A stretch of DNA of 64,000 bases from Collybiopsis luxurians FD-317 M1 (GCA_000827265.1 KN834816.1:151159-215158); one strand, 5' to 3'; positions 1 to 12,689 are shown, numbered from the stretch's first letter. Translations and numbers: made by a program. Notes: a model not told the origin generated them from the letters alone.

Positions 1-94
1 CATCTTGTTTACCGTTCTGTTTCGTTATCCGTGGCCGCTGTAAAATGCCAATCCGATCCGCTGACTCTCCAATCTTAGCTTACGATTACCACTT

Positions 95-470
95 TACTAA
101 GCGAGAAGCCGAACGCGCCTACCTGCCAACGCAAGGTGGACCTACAGGCTGAAGTGCAGGGGAAACATGAAAGAAAGAAAGGAGAGCCTGGACACGCAAA
201 GCGAAAAGCTAAAGAAAGCTGAAGAAGCGAGACGCGACTTGGACATTCGAGGCGGGAACCCGGACAACAACTGCTTGCCTGAAGGAGGCTGAGAACGGTC
301 AAAGCAATAGCCGCACTCGCGACCATGGGAAAAAAAATCGACGATGTTGTGAAAGAGGGAATGCAGAGAACCATTTTTGTTCCCGCACTCACGGATGCTT
401 TTCTGAGCGTCTCGAGATTAACGAATCAGTCTATTACGGTGCCGGCGTGAATAGCTCCAGCTTGACAGTG
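95..470 (+). pseudogene. Decayed copy of the 3' end of the coiled-coil gene at 33.3-36.0 kb
   Basis: The sequence reads like the last two exons of the Ser/Arg-rich coiled-coil gene whose intact copy ends at 35967. The AREAER/KREAE-type repeat text is recognisable around 100-260. The final exon is clear at 345-455, where the stretch containing 'SVSRLTNQS' followed by 'TV' is kept. The frame is open in the last exon but then stops at a TGA near 454, earlier than in the intact copy. The repeat part has lost its frame. This is a partial copy lying some 35 kb away in the same orientation. No start or promoter is visible, because the window begins inside it. I infer that it is non-functional. Confidence 0.6.
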
Positions 471-544
471 AGTAGCTATACTGAAACTGAATTACTCCTC
501 GGAGAGCTACTGACCGTCAGATGGTTGTGTATTGAGCATATTTG

Positions 545-1225
545 TCCAGAAGCCAATGGATGAATTTGCTAGGGAAAAAAGAAGCGCGTCGTCCTCGATG
601 GAGTTGAGCATCAGAGGACCTACCATACAATTCATTTTCTCCGTCGACAAATGTCGACACAGCGGCCTACAAGAGCAAATATACCAGACGAATCCCTGCC
701 ACACTGATGAAGAGAGTTGAACTTTATCAAGTCAAGCACGCGGAGCTGGTGCTCGATACTATTTGTAGGACAGATTGCCTCAAGAAAATCATACATCTTG
801 TTGAAATAATCCTGAGCTAGAGTATGGAAAGGGGGAAAATGGATGGGGCTTGCCCTCATTCTATTAGCTTAGGGGTGATAATAACGACGATGTTGTGAAT
901 ATGGCTGGAAGCCAATGGATGGGCACGTCAGAGCAAAAAGAAGCGCGCCGCCCTCGCTGGAGTTGCCAAGCATTGTGAGGACCTACACATTCTCCGTCGA
1001 CATATGTCAACACAGCCGTCTGCGAAGCGATCCCGTCTTTGCGTTGTTGCGACCTGTCGAGTAAATGACCGGCCGAGAGAATTGAACTTCATTCAGAGTC
1101 AAGCACACGGAGCCAGTGCTCAAACTATCGATGAGACAATCACATATCTTGTTGAAAGAATTCTAGAGTATAGAAAGGGAGAATAGGGATAGACTCGCCC
1201 CTGCTTGCCCACAGCTTAGGGGTTA
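545..1225 (+). repeat. Two diverged tandem copies of a 3'-flank segment
   Basis: Two stretches (about 545-880 and 908-1225) align along their length. Both contain 'AAGCCAATGGATG', a GCAAAAAGAAGCGCG-type block, 'CTCCGTCGACA', 'CATCTTGTTGAAA' and a closing 'GCTTAGGGGT'. A third, shorter relative lies at about 36165-36270, downstream of the intact coiled-coil gene. The segment is therefore part of that gene's downstream flank, duplicated once more here. The second copy has a 60-codon open frame (1004-1186), but nothing supports it as a gene. Confidence 0.6.
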
Positions 1226-1767
1226 AATCATGTGGTGCGACGGACGGGGCCTCATTCGGGATAAGGCAATACAGTGAAGTTGAAGTGGAGAAAGGCAAGA
1301 GAGAAGGAAGCTGCGTTCACACGGACTATATACGGGTGTGATTCACAGCGTCGCAAAATAACCTAAGGGCATCCCTCCATTTCATTTCGAACTTGTAAAG
1401 TCCTCAGGCCTCAGGCCTCAGGTCTCAGGTCCAATCGAGATTTAGGCATCCAAAAACACGGGGCATAAGTAGGTCAATGATTTTGAGAACACGCTAAGGA
1501 GTTCCGAATGAACACATTACATAATTGGTAGACAGAACTCCAGATGATCGATAGATTGGAGATATTGGTCTGCAGGCCTCTTTACAAGGTTTTCCCTCAT
1601 CTTTCCTCGTAACTTTGGTATTCCTTTTTTCATTTACCTGCCAATCAGTTTATATTTGAAGTAGATTATTCAACTACCGAATGGTACTTTCACCGATGGT
1701 TTTGACGATATAATCCTTCTGGGCTGACAAGCGAAATCTACTATCTAGAGCTTTTATCCTTTTCCAG

Positions 1768-3431
1768 GCGGGAAACTCCCCTACGGCTGGGAGGATGTAG
1801 AAAAATCCTGGCCTCGACGCCTTCTACATATCCCTTCCATGACCTCCATTGAAAGGAGTGGTCTCAATGTATATGGAACCGCTCAAGAACCCAAATACAG
1901 CATTTTGACTTACACCTGGGGACGATGGCAAGTCAAGGAACCGGGGCCGCTATCGGTAGCACTTCCTGTCAAAGGTACCACATGGAAAATTCCAGTGATC
2001 AAAGAAGAGCATTTCACCGTCGATGCATTCCAGAGAATAGTGAATCGGATGGGAGAAGACGGTATCGAGTGGGCTTGGATAGATGTTGCATGCATCGATC
2101 AGGAGAATACTACGGTAAAGATGGACGAAATTGGCAAACAGGCAAGCATCTTTCTTACTGCCAATAAAGTATTTGTTTGGCTTTCGCACCTCAGCACAAA
2201 TCGACTGAAAGCCGCAGTCGATGAAATTGACAACTACGGACCTCAGCTATATTTTGTAGATACTCCTTCCGAGAAAACATCCCTGCACGAGATAGTAGAG
2301 CGGCTCCACACCTCTTACGGCGTCATTTTTGATGACCCCTGGTTTTCATCTTTATGGACCCTCCAGGAGGTCATTTTGAGAAGTGACGCTTGTGTGCTGT
2401 CCAGGGAGGGTGATTTGATTTTACAGGAGCCAAAAGGCCATCTCTTTTTAACTATGTTCATAAACACTTGCCAAAACAACTACCGGGAGATAGAAAAATA
2501 TGCCATCAAACTTGAAGAGAAGAGGGCTCGCCGCTACATACCGCTTGAAGAAAGCGAGCAGAGGACCCTCAGTCTTATACAGGAAATATTGCATATGATT
2601 CTATCAGCTGGGTTCTATTTCCTCTTTACTGACAATCCCAATGTCCAATATGGGATTGCCCGGTACCGGAAGACGAGCCACGAGGAGGATCGCGTTTATG
2701 CTATTATGCAGGCCTTTGGTTTGCGAGTGGGGAAATCAATCCGACCAGATGATGAGCCACCTTTGGATCAACTCTTTGACGAGTTTGCCTTGGCCATTAA
2801 CTCCAAGAGCCCTATTCTTGGACAAGCATTTGTCCACACTACGCTTCCAGACCCAAATAAGAGCTGGCGTATCACACAATCGTCACGGGTTCCGGAAGAG
2901 TTGATGTCGTACAAGGAGCCAAATGCGCAGAGCTCGATAGCGGCCAGCCCATCTTCAATTGCCATTATGGCCAGCGGCAAACACTGTCTTTTTGAGGACT
3001 TGCTTCAGCTTGCCGAAAGCGTTGACCAGGATCCACTCATTCCACAAATCAACCTTTCCCTTATTCTAGATGATTATATTCGAGATTCCTATGACAACAA
3101 GGTTACACTCAGCCAATTCTCAAGCCCTGAATCAATGCTGAAGCGGTACAGTCCTATTTTGCGTGAAGAACATGGAGAAAATAATCTCCGTGTTTTCCTC
3201 TTGGGAGATATTAGGGGGATCTGGAATCTTCATCACAAGAAGTTTGGACGCCGGTATGTTGGGTTACTGTTGCAAAGACAAGAGAAGCTTGGCACGGGTT
3301 TGGATGCAGACCCTCTCAATTATGTTACTTTCAAGCGTCTTGGAGTCTGCATTTGGGAGCCACGATCGGCCGAATTGCAGAAAAAAGTTGATGAAATTGA
3401 ATGGCGGAATGTTGAACTGGAGCTGTGTTGA
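1768..3431 (+). CDS. Heterokaryon-incompatibility (HET) domain protein
   Basis: HET-domain proteins trigger cell death or incompatibility after fusion of unlike hyphae, and many of them are orphan innate-immunity-type receptors. The classic HET blocks are visible in order: YSILTYTWGRW near the N-terminus, then WAWIDVACIDQ, a segment with VFVWLSHL, and DPWFSSLWTLQE. They fill roughly residues 20-190 of the 530 residues counted from the ATG at 1839. The C-terminal 340 residues match nothing I recognise. The frame is open upstream to a good acceptor (TTTCCAG, ending at 1767) and encodes PRRLLHIPSM, which is usual for this family. I therefore think at least one 5' exon precedes 1768 and the ATG at 1839 is internal. 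The stop is TGA at 3429. No helper gene (NACHT, lipase) is adjacent. Confidence 0.85.
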
Positions 3432-3779
3432 CTTCCTAGTTTAATAAACAAACAAACAAACTTTCAGTTGGTGTTGAAGAGGAGACAGGCTGTCATGAGA
3501 ATGATGTTGGAATAATGTATGTGACTCAGTTTCTTTTGCCTGTTGTGAAATCTTTTCTTTTGAGAGTTTTCCAACTCTCTTCACACCAAAAAGAAAATTT
3601 TTTAAGAAAAAACCCCATCCAGTGGAACATAGTACTACGAAAAGCGTCAGCCCAGTGTGGTTTATAATATATGAGAGAATGCTGATTCAAGCAAAGGGTG
3701 CTCATTCCTCTGTCTACTCCTGTAAGATAGTTTACCCTCTCATCATCTTTTCTCTTCTGAGTCTTCTTATTATTTTCAA

Positions 3780-4118
3780 ATGTCTTCCAGGCTCCCCTCG
3801 AGCCGCTACTATCGCGCTATTATCAATTTTCTTTTACCTGTATATCACTCGAAGCATCAGAAATTCGGCGATGCCGTATGTACTACAGTTAAAGCTTAAG
3901 ATGTAGAGACTGACGAAGAAGCTGAACAGGCCAATGTCTGGATCGCTCGGAGCCCTATGAAGCGTCTACGTGATTTTGATTTCGCTGTTTCCGGCTCAAG
4001 TGCCTCTCTTGGTCGCACTATACGCAAACTCCGGCCCACTCAAAGCCAAAAAATTTCGGATTCCGCACTTTCGGATCATGCGAGAGAAAGAACAAAAAAA
4101 AAACCAGTTGCTTTTTGA
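3780..4118 (+). CDS. Possible small hypothetical gene, two open segments
   Basis: An ATG at 3780 opens MSSRLPSSRYY..., which runs to about 3871 (GDA) at a GTATGT. A second open segment from about 3905 reads ETDEEAEQANVW... and carries on to a TGA at 4116, ending in a basic tail. Joining them needs an intron of only about 31 bases, which is too short for this genome, so the model may be wrong or the gene may be broken. A pyrimidine-rich stretch precedes the ATG. I recognise no domain. It would converge on the pectinase gene that ends at 4247. Confidence 0.25.
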
Positions 4119-4246
4119 GGGTATTATAAGTAGTGGTAGCATTAGTACATACACAATCCTGCAGCCTGTCATTTTCAGTTATTTTTGGTATCGCCATGCA
4201 TCGATTGTACTCGTATTCCTCCAAATCCCGGATCCAGACCCAGAGC

Positions 4247-6286
4247 TCAGAAAGTACCACCTGATATCTGCCAAAAAGTACAAGTAATCCATGGCATTAG
4301 AATTATTCGCGTTCGTGCCGCGGTAAAACACCAAGCAAATCCGTACCTTTGCACCTCCCGTAAGGACAATGTCGGAACTTTCACCTCCCGTGGCATCGAG
4401 TGAGCCCCAGTTCCAGGTTCCAGTGCAGTGGCCGCAGTCAACACCTAGACAAAACATGTATAAGTTAAGGATCAAGAAAACTCGGAGGGGGACTGACCAA
4501 CACGCGGGAAGTTTCCAGTGGTTGTTACGGTGGTCGTGGCACCAGAGAAGGTAATACCACTTTTTTTTTGAACATTGGACAGAGTTATTGTCAGAATATA
4601 CAGAATCATTGATCACTACCGGCGGAAGAAGAAAAACTCACGAGACAGTGCTACCAGTACCGGGTGTGCCGACTGTATAAAGTCGTTAGCATTCAGAGTG
4701 TCCAAACATAAGGCGCGAATAAAGAATAAACGTACAGTCCTCAGAGTAACTCTGCGTAATAAGGTAGCCGTACTTGTCATTGGCAGAGATCTTATTACCG
4801 ATGTAGGTGATGTCGGATACAGACGCGTCGGTAGCATCGCTGTCAACCTTGATTCTCATTCCATACCTAGAAACACACAATCAGATATTAGTCAACCCAA
4901 ATCCGTGCATGCGTGATGAGCATAACGGAAACAGTCCCACTTACATACTCTCCGAAACAGTGTTACCCGAAATCGTCACTCCGGATACAGACTTGCCAGA
5001 GGCGATGGAACCGATGGAGATACCATGACCACCAGTGCAAACGTTGTTCTCGAAGACAATATTGCTTCCAGAGTTGATAGCGACACTGCGTTTGTATGAA
5101 TGAATAGATTCAGTTGAGTAAGAGTGTCAGAGGTGGCGAAGTGGGGAGGTTTACATACCAATCGTCTTGGTTGAGGACAGTGCATCCGCTAATGGTGAGC
5201 TACGCAAGAAAATATCGGTAACTCTACCGAGTATCGAATCAACGAATCGAAAAACACCTACATCGCTAGCAGAGACATCAAAACCATCAGTGTTCTTGCC
5301 AAGCGCAGCGCCATCTGCATTATCGACGAGGACGTCCGTAAAGCTCGAAGTTGCAGTCGTACCTAGTAAGAACGACCAGACCGTTCAACAAAAGACCCCA
5401 ATAATGCAAACGAACACATACCAACAGAGATAGCATGAGCCGGCGAATCCTTGATGATAAAGTTGGTAAAAGTCCCAGAGCCTTCGAATCTGCCAGGTTG
5501 GAAAATAGAAACTTTACCATCAGCGCTGGCCCACTGGGGGGGGGGTGGTTCCTGAGAAAGAATACGCACTTCATAAGAGGGTGAGGCTTGGCAACACCAC
5601 CGCTGGTACCCTCGCCGTCCCAGTAAACTGATCGGCGTGGGTGAGCTTATTTGTGTTTTCGTGGAATCCTGAGAGAAAAAAGACATACGAGGGCCATTAC
5701 CCTTGAAGCTGAATCCGTTCCCGTTGAAGTTGACATCCTACGTAGAGTCGTCGATTTGACGCTCTTCTCACCTGAAGGAGGTAAACGATACGTACAGAGG
5801 TATCGAAAGTCCAGAGAGGACCAGAGGCGGTAGTTTGCGCGAATTCAACAGAGCCTGTCATCTGAATTGTCTGAAAAAAAAAAAAAGAAAAGTCAGTATT
5901 TTTAGTTGTAATTTCTTGGCAGGGGCCTTACAGCTCCGGACGCAGCCTGCAAAAATACATAGGTGTAAGTATCGTGAAAATCCAGCTCAATTAAGGAAAG
6001 AAAATCAAATGAAAGTACCTTGATGGTGACAGTTTCTGTAGAATACAAAAATGAAAAAGGTGACTTCATACCAAGACTGGGAACTGGAAAAAAACATACC
6101 ACCAGCGGGGACTTCCCAAGCGGGAATAACGATAGTTGTACAGTCTGTGAGATCCGTAGAGCTAGCCACAGAGTTGACGGTGCACGTCGCTCTCTTGGCG
6201 GTGCTCGTTCGGGTTCCATTGGTCGGCGAGGCCAAGGAGCCAGAAGACAAGATGGCGAGAGTGGCAAAGGCGAGGAGAGACTGCAT
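4247..6286 (-). CDS. Secreted endopolygalacturonase (glycoside hydrolase family 28)
   Basis: GH28 endopolygalacturonases hydrolyse alpha-1,4 links in pectate outside the cell. The N-terminus (MQSLLAFATLAILSSGSLA) is a signal peptide, and a Lys-Arg near residue 32 could be a Kex2-type propeptide site. All four hallmark motifs of the right-handed beta-helix active site are present on successive small exons: NTDGFD, NQDDC, GHGISIGS and RIK. The text YWDGEG lies ahead of them and GHCTGTWNW behind them, as in other fungal enzymes. The gene is cut by many introns, some around exons of only 15-20 bases (for example near 5950 and 6010). The last exon, after an acceptor ending at 4266, adds only ISGGTF before the stop, so the usual C-terminal cysteine seems absent. 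Exon borders are read by eye. Confidence 0.88.
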
Positions 6287-7015
6287 TTTCAGAAACCTAT
6301 GTAGCGAGCCGAGAGATAACAGGTCGGGTCTGAGAGAAGGAGGACGTTGTCCTCCTCGTTTTTAAAGCATCCCCTCGAAAACATCCTGTCCGAGTCTCTA
6401 CTCGACGGGCCGCTGGAAAAATTCGAACGCGTTGACATGAAAGCCACAACGGACCGTGCAATCTCAGGAAGAGTAAGGAGCCGCATAACATGTGTGCAAG
6501 AATACCAGCCAAACCTGCCCAGAGTTGGGTCTCACCGGTCACCATCATGATTGAGTAAAGCGACACATCGAGTGGACGAAGCGAAAAAAGCGTGCATCGT
6601 GCAACACAGTTCCCGAACATTTTCCATACCAAGACTTTTTTGTGCTAAAAATAGAACGGAAGAATGACAGGCCAAAGCAGAGCCGAAGTCAAAATAGGGC
6701 CAGTGATTGAGCTGCAATAGAATTGGGAGTCTGGGACTGGGAATTAAGAAGATGGGACCTTAGGAAATAAACGAGGGGGGGCCGTCGCACCGTCTGTCAA
6801 CTGGGGCCTATGAAAAAGAGGATCCGAAACTTCACCATTAAATCCGATTGCCGGTCACAGGTAAGTTGGACAACAGCTCTTGCTATTCTTGCTATTCCTA
6901 CTTTGCGAACCTTCATCGAAAAACTCCGCACTGGAAGGGTTCTGAAGACCCAGGAAATAGGGGTTGGGAGTTTTCAGACTTGAGAGAGGATTCAGTCGAG
7001 TCAAGGAAACGAAAA
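6287..7015. other. Stretch without a recognisable gene
   Basis: Only short frames lie between the start of the pectinase gene and the KRR1-derived repeats. The first few hundred bases (6287-6800) should hold the pectinase promoter. No TATA box or other element stands out. Confidence 0.4.
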
Positions 7016-7029
7016 CACTTCCATGGGTG

Positions 7030-7160
7030 GCGAGCCAGTCTCCGAATCTCTGGTCAACATGATCATCCAGCACTATAATTACGACTCGACTGGGGAATGA
7101 GGTGAAGAAAGCGGCCCTGGATCGAATGAGAAGCGGCTGGAAAGCGACGGTAAGGCAAGG
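7030..7160. repeat. Repeat unit, first copy (second at 7645-7790)
   Basis: This segment shares 'GTCAACATGATCATCCAG', 'ACGACTCGACT' and a GAAAGCGGCCCT-type stretch with 7645-7790. Each copy lies just beyond the 3' end of a KRR1-tail copy. A shortened relative (AGCGACT...GCATTCAACAG) lies at about 8463-8502, beyond the real KRR1 stop. The three positions mark a tandem repeat series of the KRR1 3' end plus its flank. Confidence 0.55.
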
Positions 7161-7189
7161 GGGCATTCAACAGGACTAAATCGGAAAAG

Positions 7190-7470
7190 GTTCCTTATCT
7201 CATCGTGACTTTGTCCCAAACCAAAATCGTCCACCTCCAACGATCTTTCCACCTCTTTATGCTTCGACTTCTTTTTTCTTCATGCCTCCCAACTCCCTCG
7301 CCTTCCACCTCTTCGTTTCCCTCCTCTCATCCTCACTAGGCTCCACTCCCTCCATCGGAGCCACAAACGCCTCCGCTCGGTCTGCGTGTCGTTTTTCCGT
7401 CCTTTCCGTTTTCTGTCCATAAAATCCGCTCGTGTGCAAAGTAAAGTATCCGTACACAGAAAAGTGAAAA
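7190..7470 (-). pseudogene. KRR1 3'-terminal exon copy A
   Basis: The segment reads KTERTEKRHADRAEAF, then VAPMEGVEPSEDE, and ends in KKKEVEA with a stop, closely matching the last exon of KRR1 (8608-8810), which ends KKKEVEV. An acceptor-like ACAG precedes it and the frame is intact to the stop, about 50 codons. No preceding KRR1 exon is found next to it. It may be a relic of tandem duplication. Because its acceptor and frame survive, it could also be spliced as an alternative last exon. Confidence 0.6.
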
Positions 7471-7644
7471 AGTGAAAAAAGATTCAGGAAAGTGCAGGGT
7501 TGAGAATTCCGGTTATCTTTTTCGTTTCGCGGACACAGGGGGGTTTTTGATCTTCGAGAGGCTGTGTTACTGTAGTCGGGGAGTCTAGGAAACGAAACAT
7601 AAAAAAAATTAAATTAAAGACCCTCAGGCTCAGGCTCATGAGTG

Positions 7645-8450
7645 GCGACCCAGTCTCGGTCGAATCTCTAGTCAACATGATCATCCAGTAATATAACTAC
7701 GACTCGACTTGGAAATGGGGTGAAAAAAGCGGCCCTGTATGAATCGAGTGAGAAGTGGTTGGAAGGCAACGGGCAGTTTAAAAGAAATGAGAATCAAAAC
7801 GAAAAAAAAAAAAATAGCTCCTCACCGCTCGGTCAAAAACCAATGTTCTATTTTATTACCAATCCTACGATAATCCTCCACCTCCTTCTTCTTCTTCTTA
7901 CCCTCCCCCTCCCCCTCCCCCTCCCCCTCCCCCTCCCTCTCCTCCCCCACCATCCCCTTCCTCCGCTCCCTCCCCCTCTTCTCATCCACATCAGGGCCTC
8001 CTCTCCCTCCACCGGAGCCACAAACGCCTCCGCTCGTTCCACGCGTCGTCTTTTTTTTTCCAGACCAAATCCTCGATAGACAGGGGTACCTACCTTTTGC
8101 TTCCGCTCTGCACTCTCTTCTCATGCTTCATAACCTTTCTCGCCGACTTTTGAGCCCAGCAGCTACACCGTACGCAGAGGCGGTATTTTTCTCGTTTCTC
8201 GTTTCCCGTTTCCCTTCCTTCATTTTTCTCTGCCATCTTTACAGACATCACATTTTGAGCGCAATCAAGTTCAACCGGGGAGGAACCGGTCCCGACTCGT
8301 AGGATTCGGAATCGTTGGCGTGGCGTTCGCGGTGGATCAGGAGTTCCATGTGAGTTACGATGATGAAAGGGATACCGTATAATGGGTTTGTTCTATATAA
8401 TATATATTATATATTATGTACTCATATGGGATGAATATTCTTCATGCATC
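7645..8450 (-). pseudogene. KRR1 3'-end copy B, frameshifted
   Basis: This is a longer partial copy of KRR1. It runs from a segment matching the exon 4/5 area (GGATGAATATTCTTCAT at about 8430, and the MIRRELA region near 8320) through the HEK... exon (8100-8130) with its donor, to the last exon (7850-8070, with RRVERAEAFVAPVEG). Large internal parts are missing, the last exon shifts frame after VEGEEA, its acceptor is lost, and a GGGGAG simple repeat has grown at 7905-7945. The flank repeat unit follows at 7645-7790. Confidence 0.6.
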
Positions 8451-8607
8451 GAGTAGGTTGGATAGCGACTAGAATGGGGGTTGGGTAAGGAGCATTCAAC
8501 AGAATGAGAATCAAAACGAAAAAACAAAAGTACTCCTCATCTCTCGGTCAAAAACCAGTATTCGATTGTTATTATGAATCCTACGAATAATCCTCCACCT
8601 CTTCGAG

Positions 8608-10168
<1,561 letters not shown>

Positions 10169-10232
10169 GGTGGAACGGGTAAAAACTGACACCGGGCCGG
10201 TACCCGGAGGTTCGACTTGAACCCGTTCTCTC
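10169..10232. promoter_or_regulatory. 64-bp divergent spacer between KRR1 and the NCBP3-like gene
   Basis: Only 64 bases separate the two start codons. The spacer carries a GC-rich near-palindrome (CCGGGCCGGTACCCGG, about 10192-10207). Either transcription of both genes starts here with very short leaders, or one or both leaders overlap the other gene's first exon. Confidence 0.45.
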
Positions 10233-11952
10233 ATGGACATCTCCTCCTCTGCATCCTTTCCGGCTCCGGAATCTTCAACCTATGAAGATCCCCCCTCCGA
10301 CTCCCAACAAGAACTTCTTTCCTACGACGATTCCCTTCCGTATGAGGAACAGCTCCCAACTGGCACAGAAGCTGCTGCGCTTGGTTTGGCCAGTCGTATA
10401 GGCAATGCAAAAGTGTATCTTCTTGAGGAATCCTCTGCGTCTGTTATGAGAGGTAGTGGTGGTGGTGGTGGAAGTAAGGTAAGGAATAAATTTTGTTGGT
10501 GGGATTGGACTTTTCTAATTACTACTACTACAGCGTAAACGAGATGAACAAGAAACCGAAAACGCAGACGAAGCAGACGAGGATGTCGAAATGGACGGAG
10601 GTAAGCACCCATCTCCTCCATCCCCATCCCCATCCCCATCTCACTAAACAACCTTTTCCTAACCCCACTCCACCCCATTCCCTCCCCACTCCATTCCCTC
10701 CCCACCCTGTTCCTTCCCCCTTCCCCCAACACCCACACCCACACCCACACCCACCCACACAGACCCAACCCTCCGCCCAAACGCCCTCCTCCTAACCGGA
10801 ACCCCCATCTCCAACCTCCCCACCGCCCGTCTCTTCGCCTACGCAACCCACTTTGACGCACACCCCATGGGTCTCGAATGGATCGACGACAACACCTGCA
10901 TCTTTGTCTTTCCCTCTAAAGCATCCGCGCGTACTGGGTTCCGGTACCTCTCCAAATCCCCCTCCTCCTCCTCGGGCATCGAAGAACCCGACGCGGAGGG
11001 TTTCGTCACCGCTAAACCTATCCCTATAACATTCTGGCCTCCGGAGGAACGGATTAGTAGTAGTCTAGGCGCCAGCACCACCACCACCGCCACCCACACC
11101 AACGGCCATGCGCACGCGCACGCGCACTCCCACTCAGCAATGAAAAACCCCATCAAAATCCGCTGGGCTCAAATCTCCGACGTCAAAAAACGCGGAGCAA
11201 AGTCCGATTCAGAGTTTTACAAGAAACACGGGAGGATGGCGGGGAAGGAACTGTTTAATGGGAGGGAGTTGCCTTTGAAGAGGAGGAGGAGGAATGAGCA
11301 TGATGGTGGAGATGATTATTCTTTTGATAATGATGATCGGGGTAGGCCTTCGTTGGAACAGTTGGATGAGGAGTTGGATGAGTTTTTGGCGGAAGGGGAG
11401 GCGGAGGATGCGGGGGGTTTGGAGGCAGAAGCGGAAGCGGGAGGTGGGCAAGGGGATACACCCGCGCACGGGGAAGGGGACGCGGACTCTCACGACCCAC
11501 CGTCGAAAATGCGCTCGGATTATATTGCTGCGGATGGACGTACACTCCTCGAAGATCCCGTGTCCAAATTGGATTTGGCGTCGAGGATTATGGCGCCTTT
11601 GCCTAGGCGTGCTGGTGGGGGGAGGAGTCGACGTGCGGGTGGGGGTGGGGGGAGGGAAGGTGGTGGGAGGGAAGGGGGAGGAGGGACATTGGGAGATAGA
11701 CTCTGGTCGGATAAAGCCGACTTGTCGCAGCGGATTGGGTCATCGCGGAGGGCTGGGGGGAGGAATGAGCGGAATCATAATCATAATCGGGATGGAAGAC
11801 GTAGCGGTGGTGGCGGTGGAGGTGGTGGCGGAGGCGGCGGTCATCGGGATCGGGAAAGGGATCGGGAAAGGAACCGGGACCGGGATCGACCAAAAAAGAC
11901 CCAGCAGGAACTGGACGATGAGTTGGATGCGTTTTTGAGGGAGGAGTCGTAG
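10233..11952 (+). CDS. NCBP3-like RNA-binding protein with FoP-type C-terminal tail
   Basis: Exons 10233-10478, 10534-10600 and 10763-11952 give a 500-residue protein. The middle part (RPNALLLTGTPISNLPT, then FDAHPMGLEWIDD and TCIFVF) is the RNA-recognition-like core of the nuclear cap-binding subunit 3 family, including its hallmark WIDD. NCBP3 links capped mRNA to export and processing factors. A basic and acidic linker, a His/Ala segment and long Gly/Arg (RGG-like) runs follow. The end, QQELDDELDAFLREES, resembles the C-terminal motif of FoP/CHTOP (chromatin target of PRMT1), which binds the export machinery. The product is probably nuclear, and the Gly/Arg runs could be arginine-methylated. 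The family call is by motif. The FoP-type tail is an inference from the ELDDELDAF text. Confidence 0.75.
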
Positions 11953-12233
11953 GTGGATTTTACATAATCTTAAGAGAATTTTAGGAACTCTTTTTGAGAG
12001 TTATTTGGAATACTTACTACTTACTTTTGTGTGTATGTGTGTGTGTATGTGCGTGCGTTGCGTTGTGTATCTCTATGGGGCTTAGAGACTTGGATATGTC
12101 GTCGTGTATGGTGTATTCTACTTAAAGATCGTTATACTCGTACTAAAAACTTCCCAACTCCTTTTTTTTACTTTTGGGATTCATCTTTTTTTTAAGTACT
12201 TGAGTGGAGGCGGCCGTCGGAACGCGACAGATA

Positions 12234-12479
12234 AATCCGAGTCCGCCTCTTGCTATGGAGATTGGAGTCCTAAGCTAACTTCAGGTTGAAGCTTGACACA
12301 GCTATTATGATCATTGGAAATCTGTAACGAGAAAGATGTCGGATATGATAGGATAGTGTGAATCCGAGTCCACCTCTTGCCATGGAGATTAGAGTCCTAA
12401 GCTAACTTCAAAATGACACGCTATTATGATCATTGGAAATCTGTAATGAGAAAGATGTCGGATATGATAGGATAGTGTC
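12234..12479. repeat. Direct tandem repeat, about 120 bp, two copies
   Basis: 12234-12360 and 12361-12479 are near-identical (AATCCGAGTCC..., GGAGTCCTAAGCTAACTTC, TATTATGATCATTGGAAAT, GATGTCGGATATGATAGG). The first copy has a small insertion after CTAACTTC. No coding content is apparent. Confidence 0.85.
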
Positions 12480-12689
12480 GAAGGATTATTCTATACACTG
12501 CGTATGTTTCGTCCTAGTTATCCAGGTGTTTGACTGCATCTTTTCGATCCTGGAACGAACGGTCTGGAGGGATAACTTGACTTGACTGAATAGAGGTGTG
12601 GATGGGTCAGGTCGGGTCGGAGGGAGGGAGGGAGCCTGAAGGAGACTAAAAGACGCGACTCGGTAGTCATGATCGCCGCCGCGGCGCTG

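Noticed and set aside
7822..8124. Glu/Gly/Lys-rich open frames opposite the pyrimidine-rich stretch
   Set aside because: They arise from the GGGGAG simple repeat in the degenerate KRR1 copy; the order of KRR1 text explains the DNA better.
8395..8420. TATATAATATATATTATATATTA stretch as a promoter or origin
   Set aside because: It is a short AT-rich spot within the degenerate KRR1 copy, with no gene start nearby.
10528..10758. Gly/Trp/Cys-rich minus-strand frame
   Set aside because: It lies across the CCCATCC/CCCACAC simple repeat in intron 2 of the NCBP3-like gene.
11294..11938. 214-codon frame on the + strand
   Set aside because: It is a shadow of the NCBP3-like gene in another frame, produced by Gly/Arg-rich codons.
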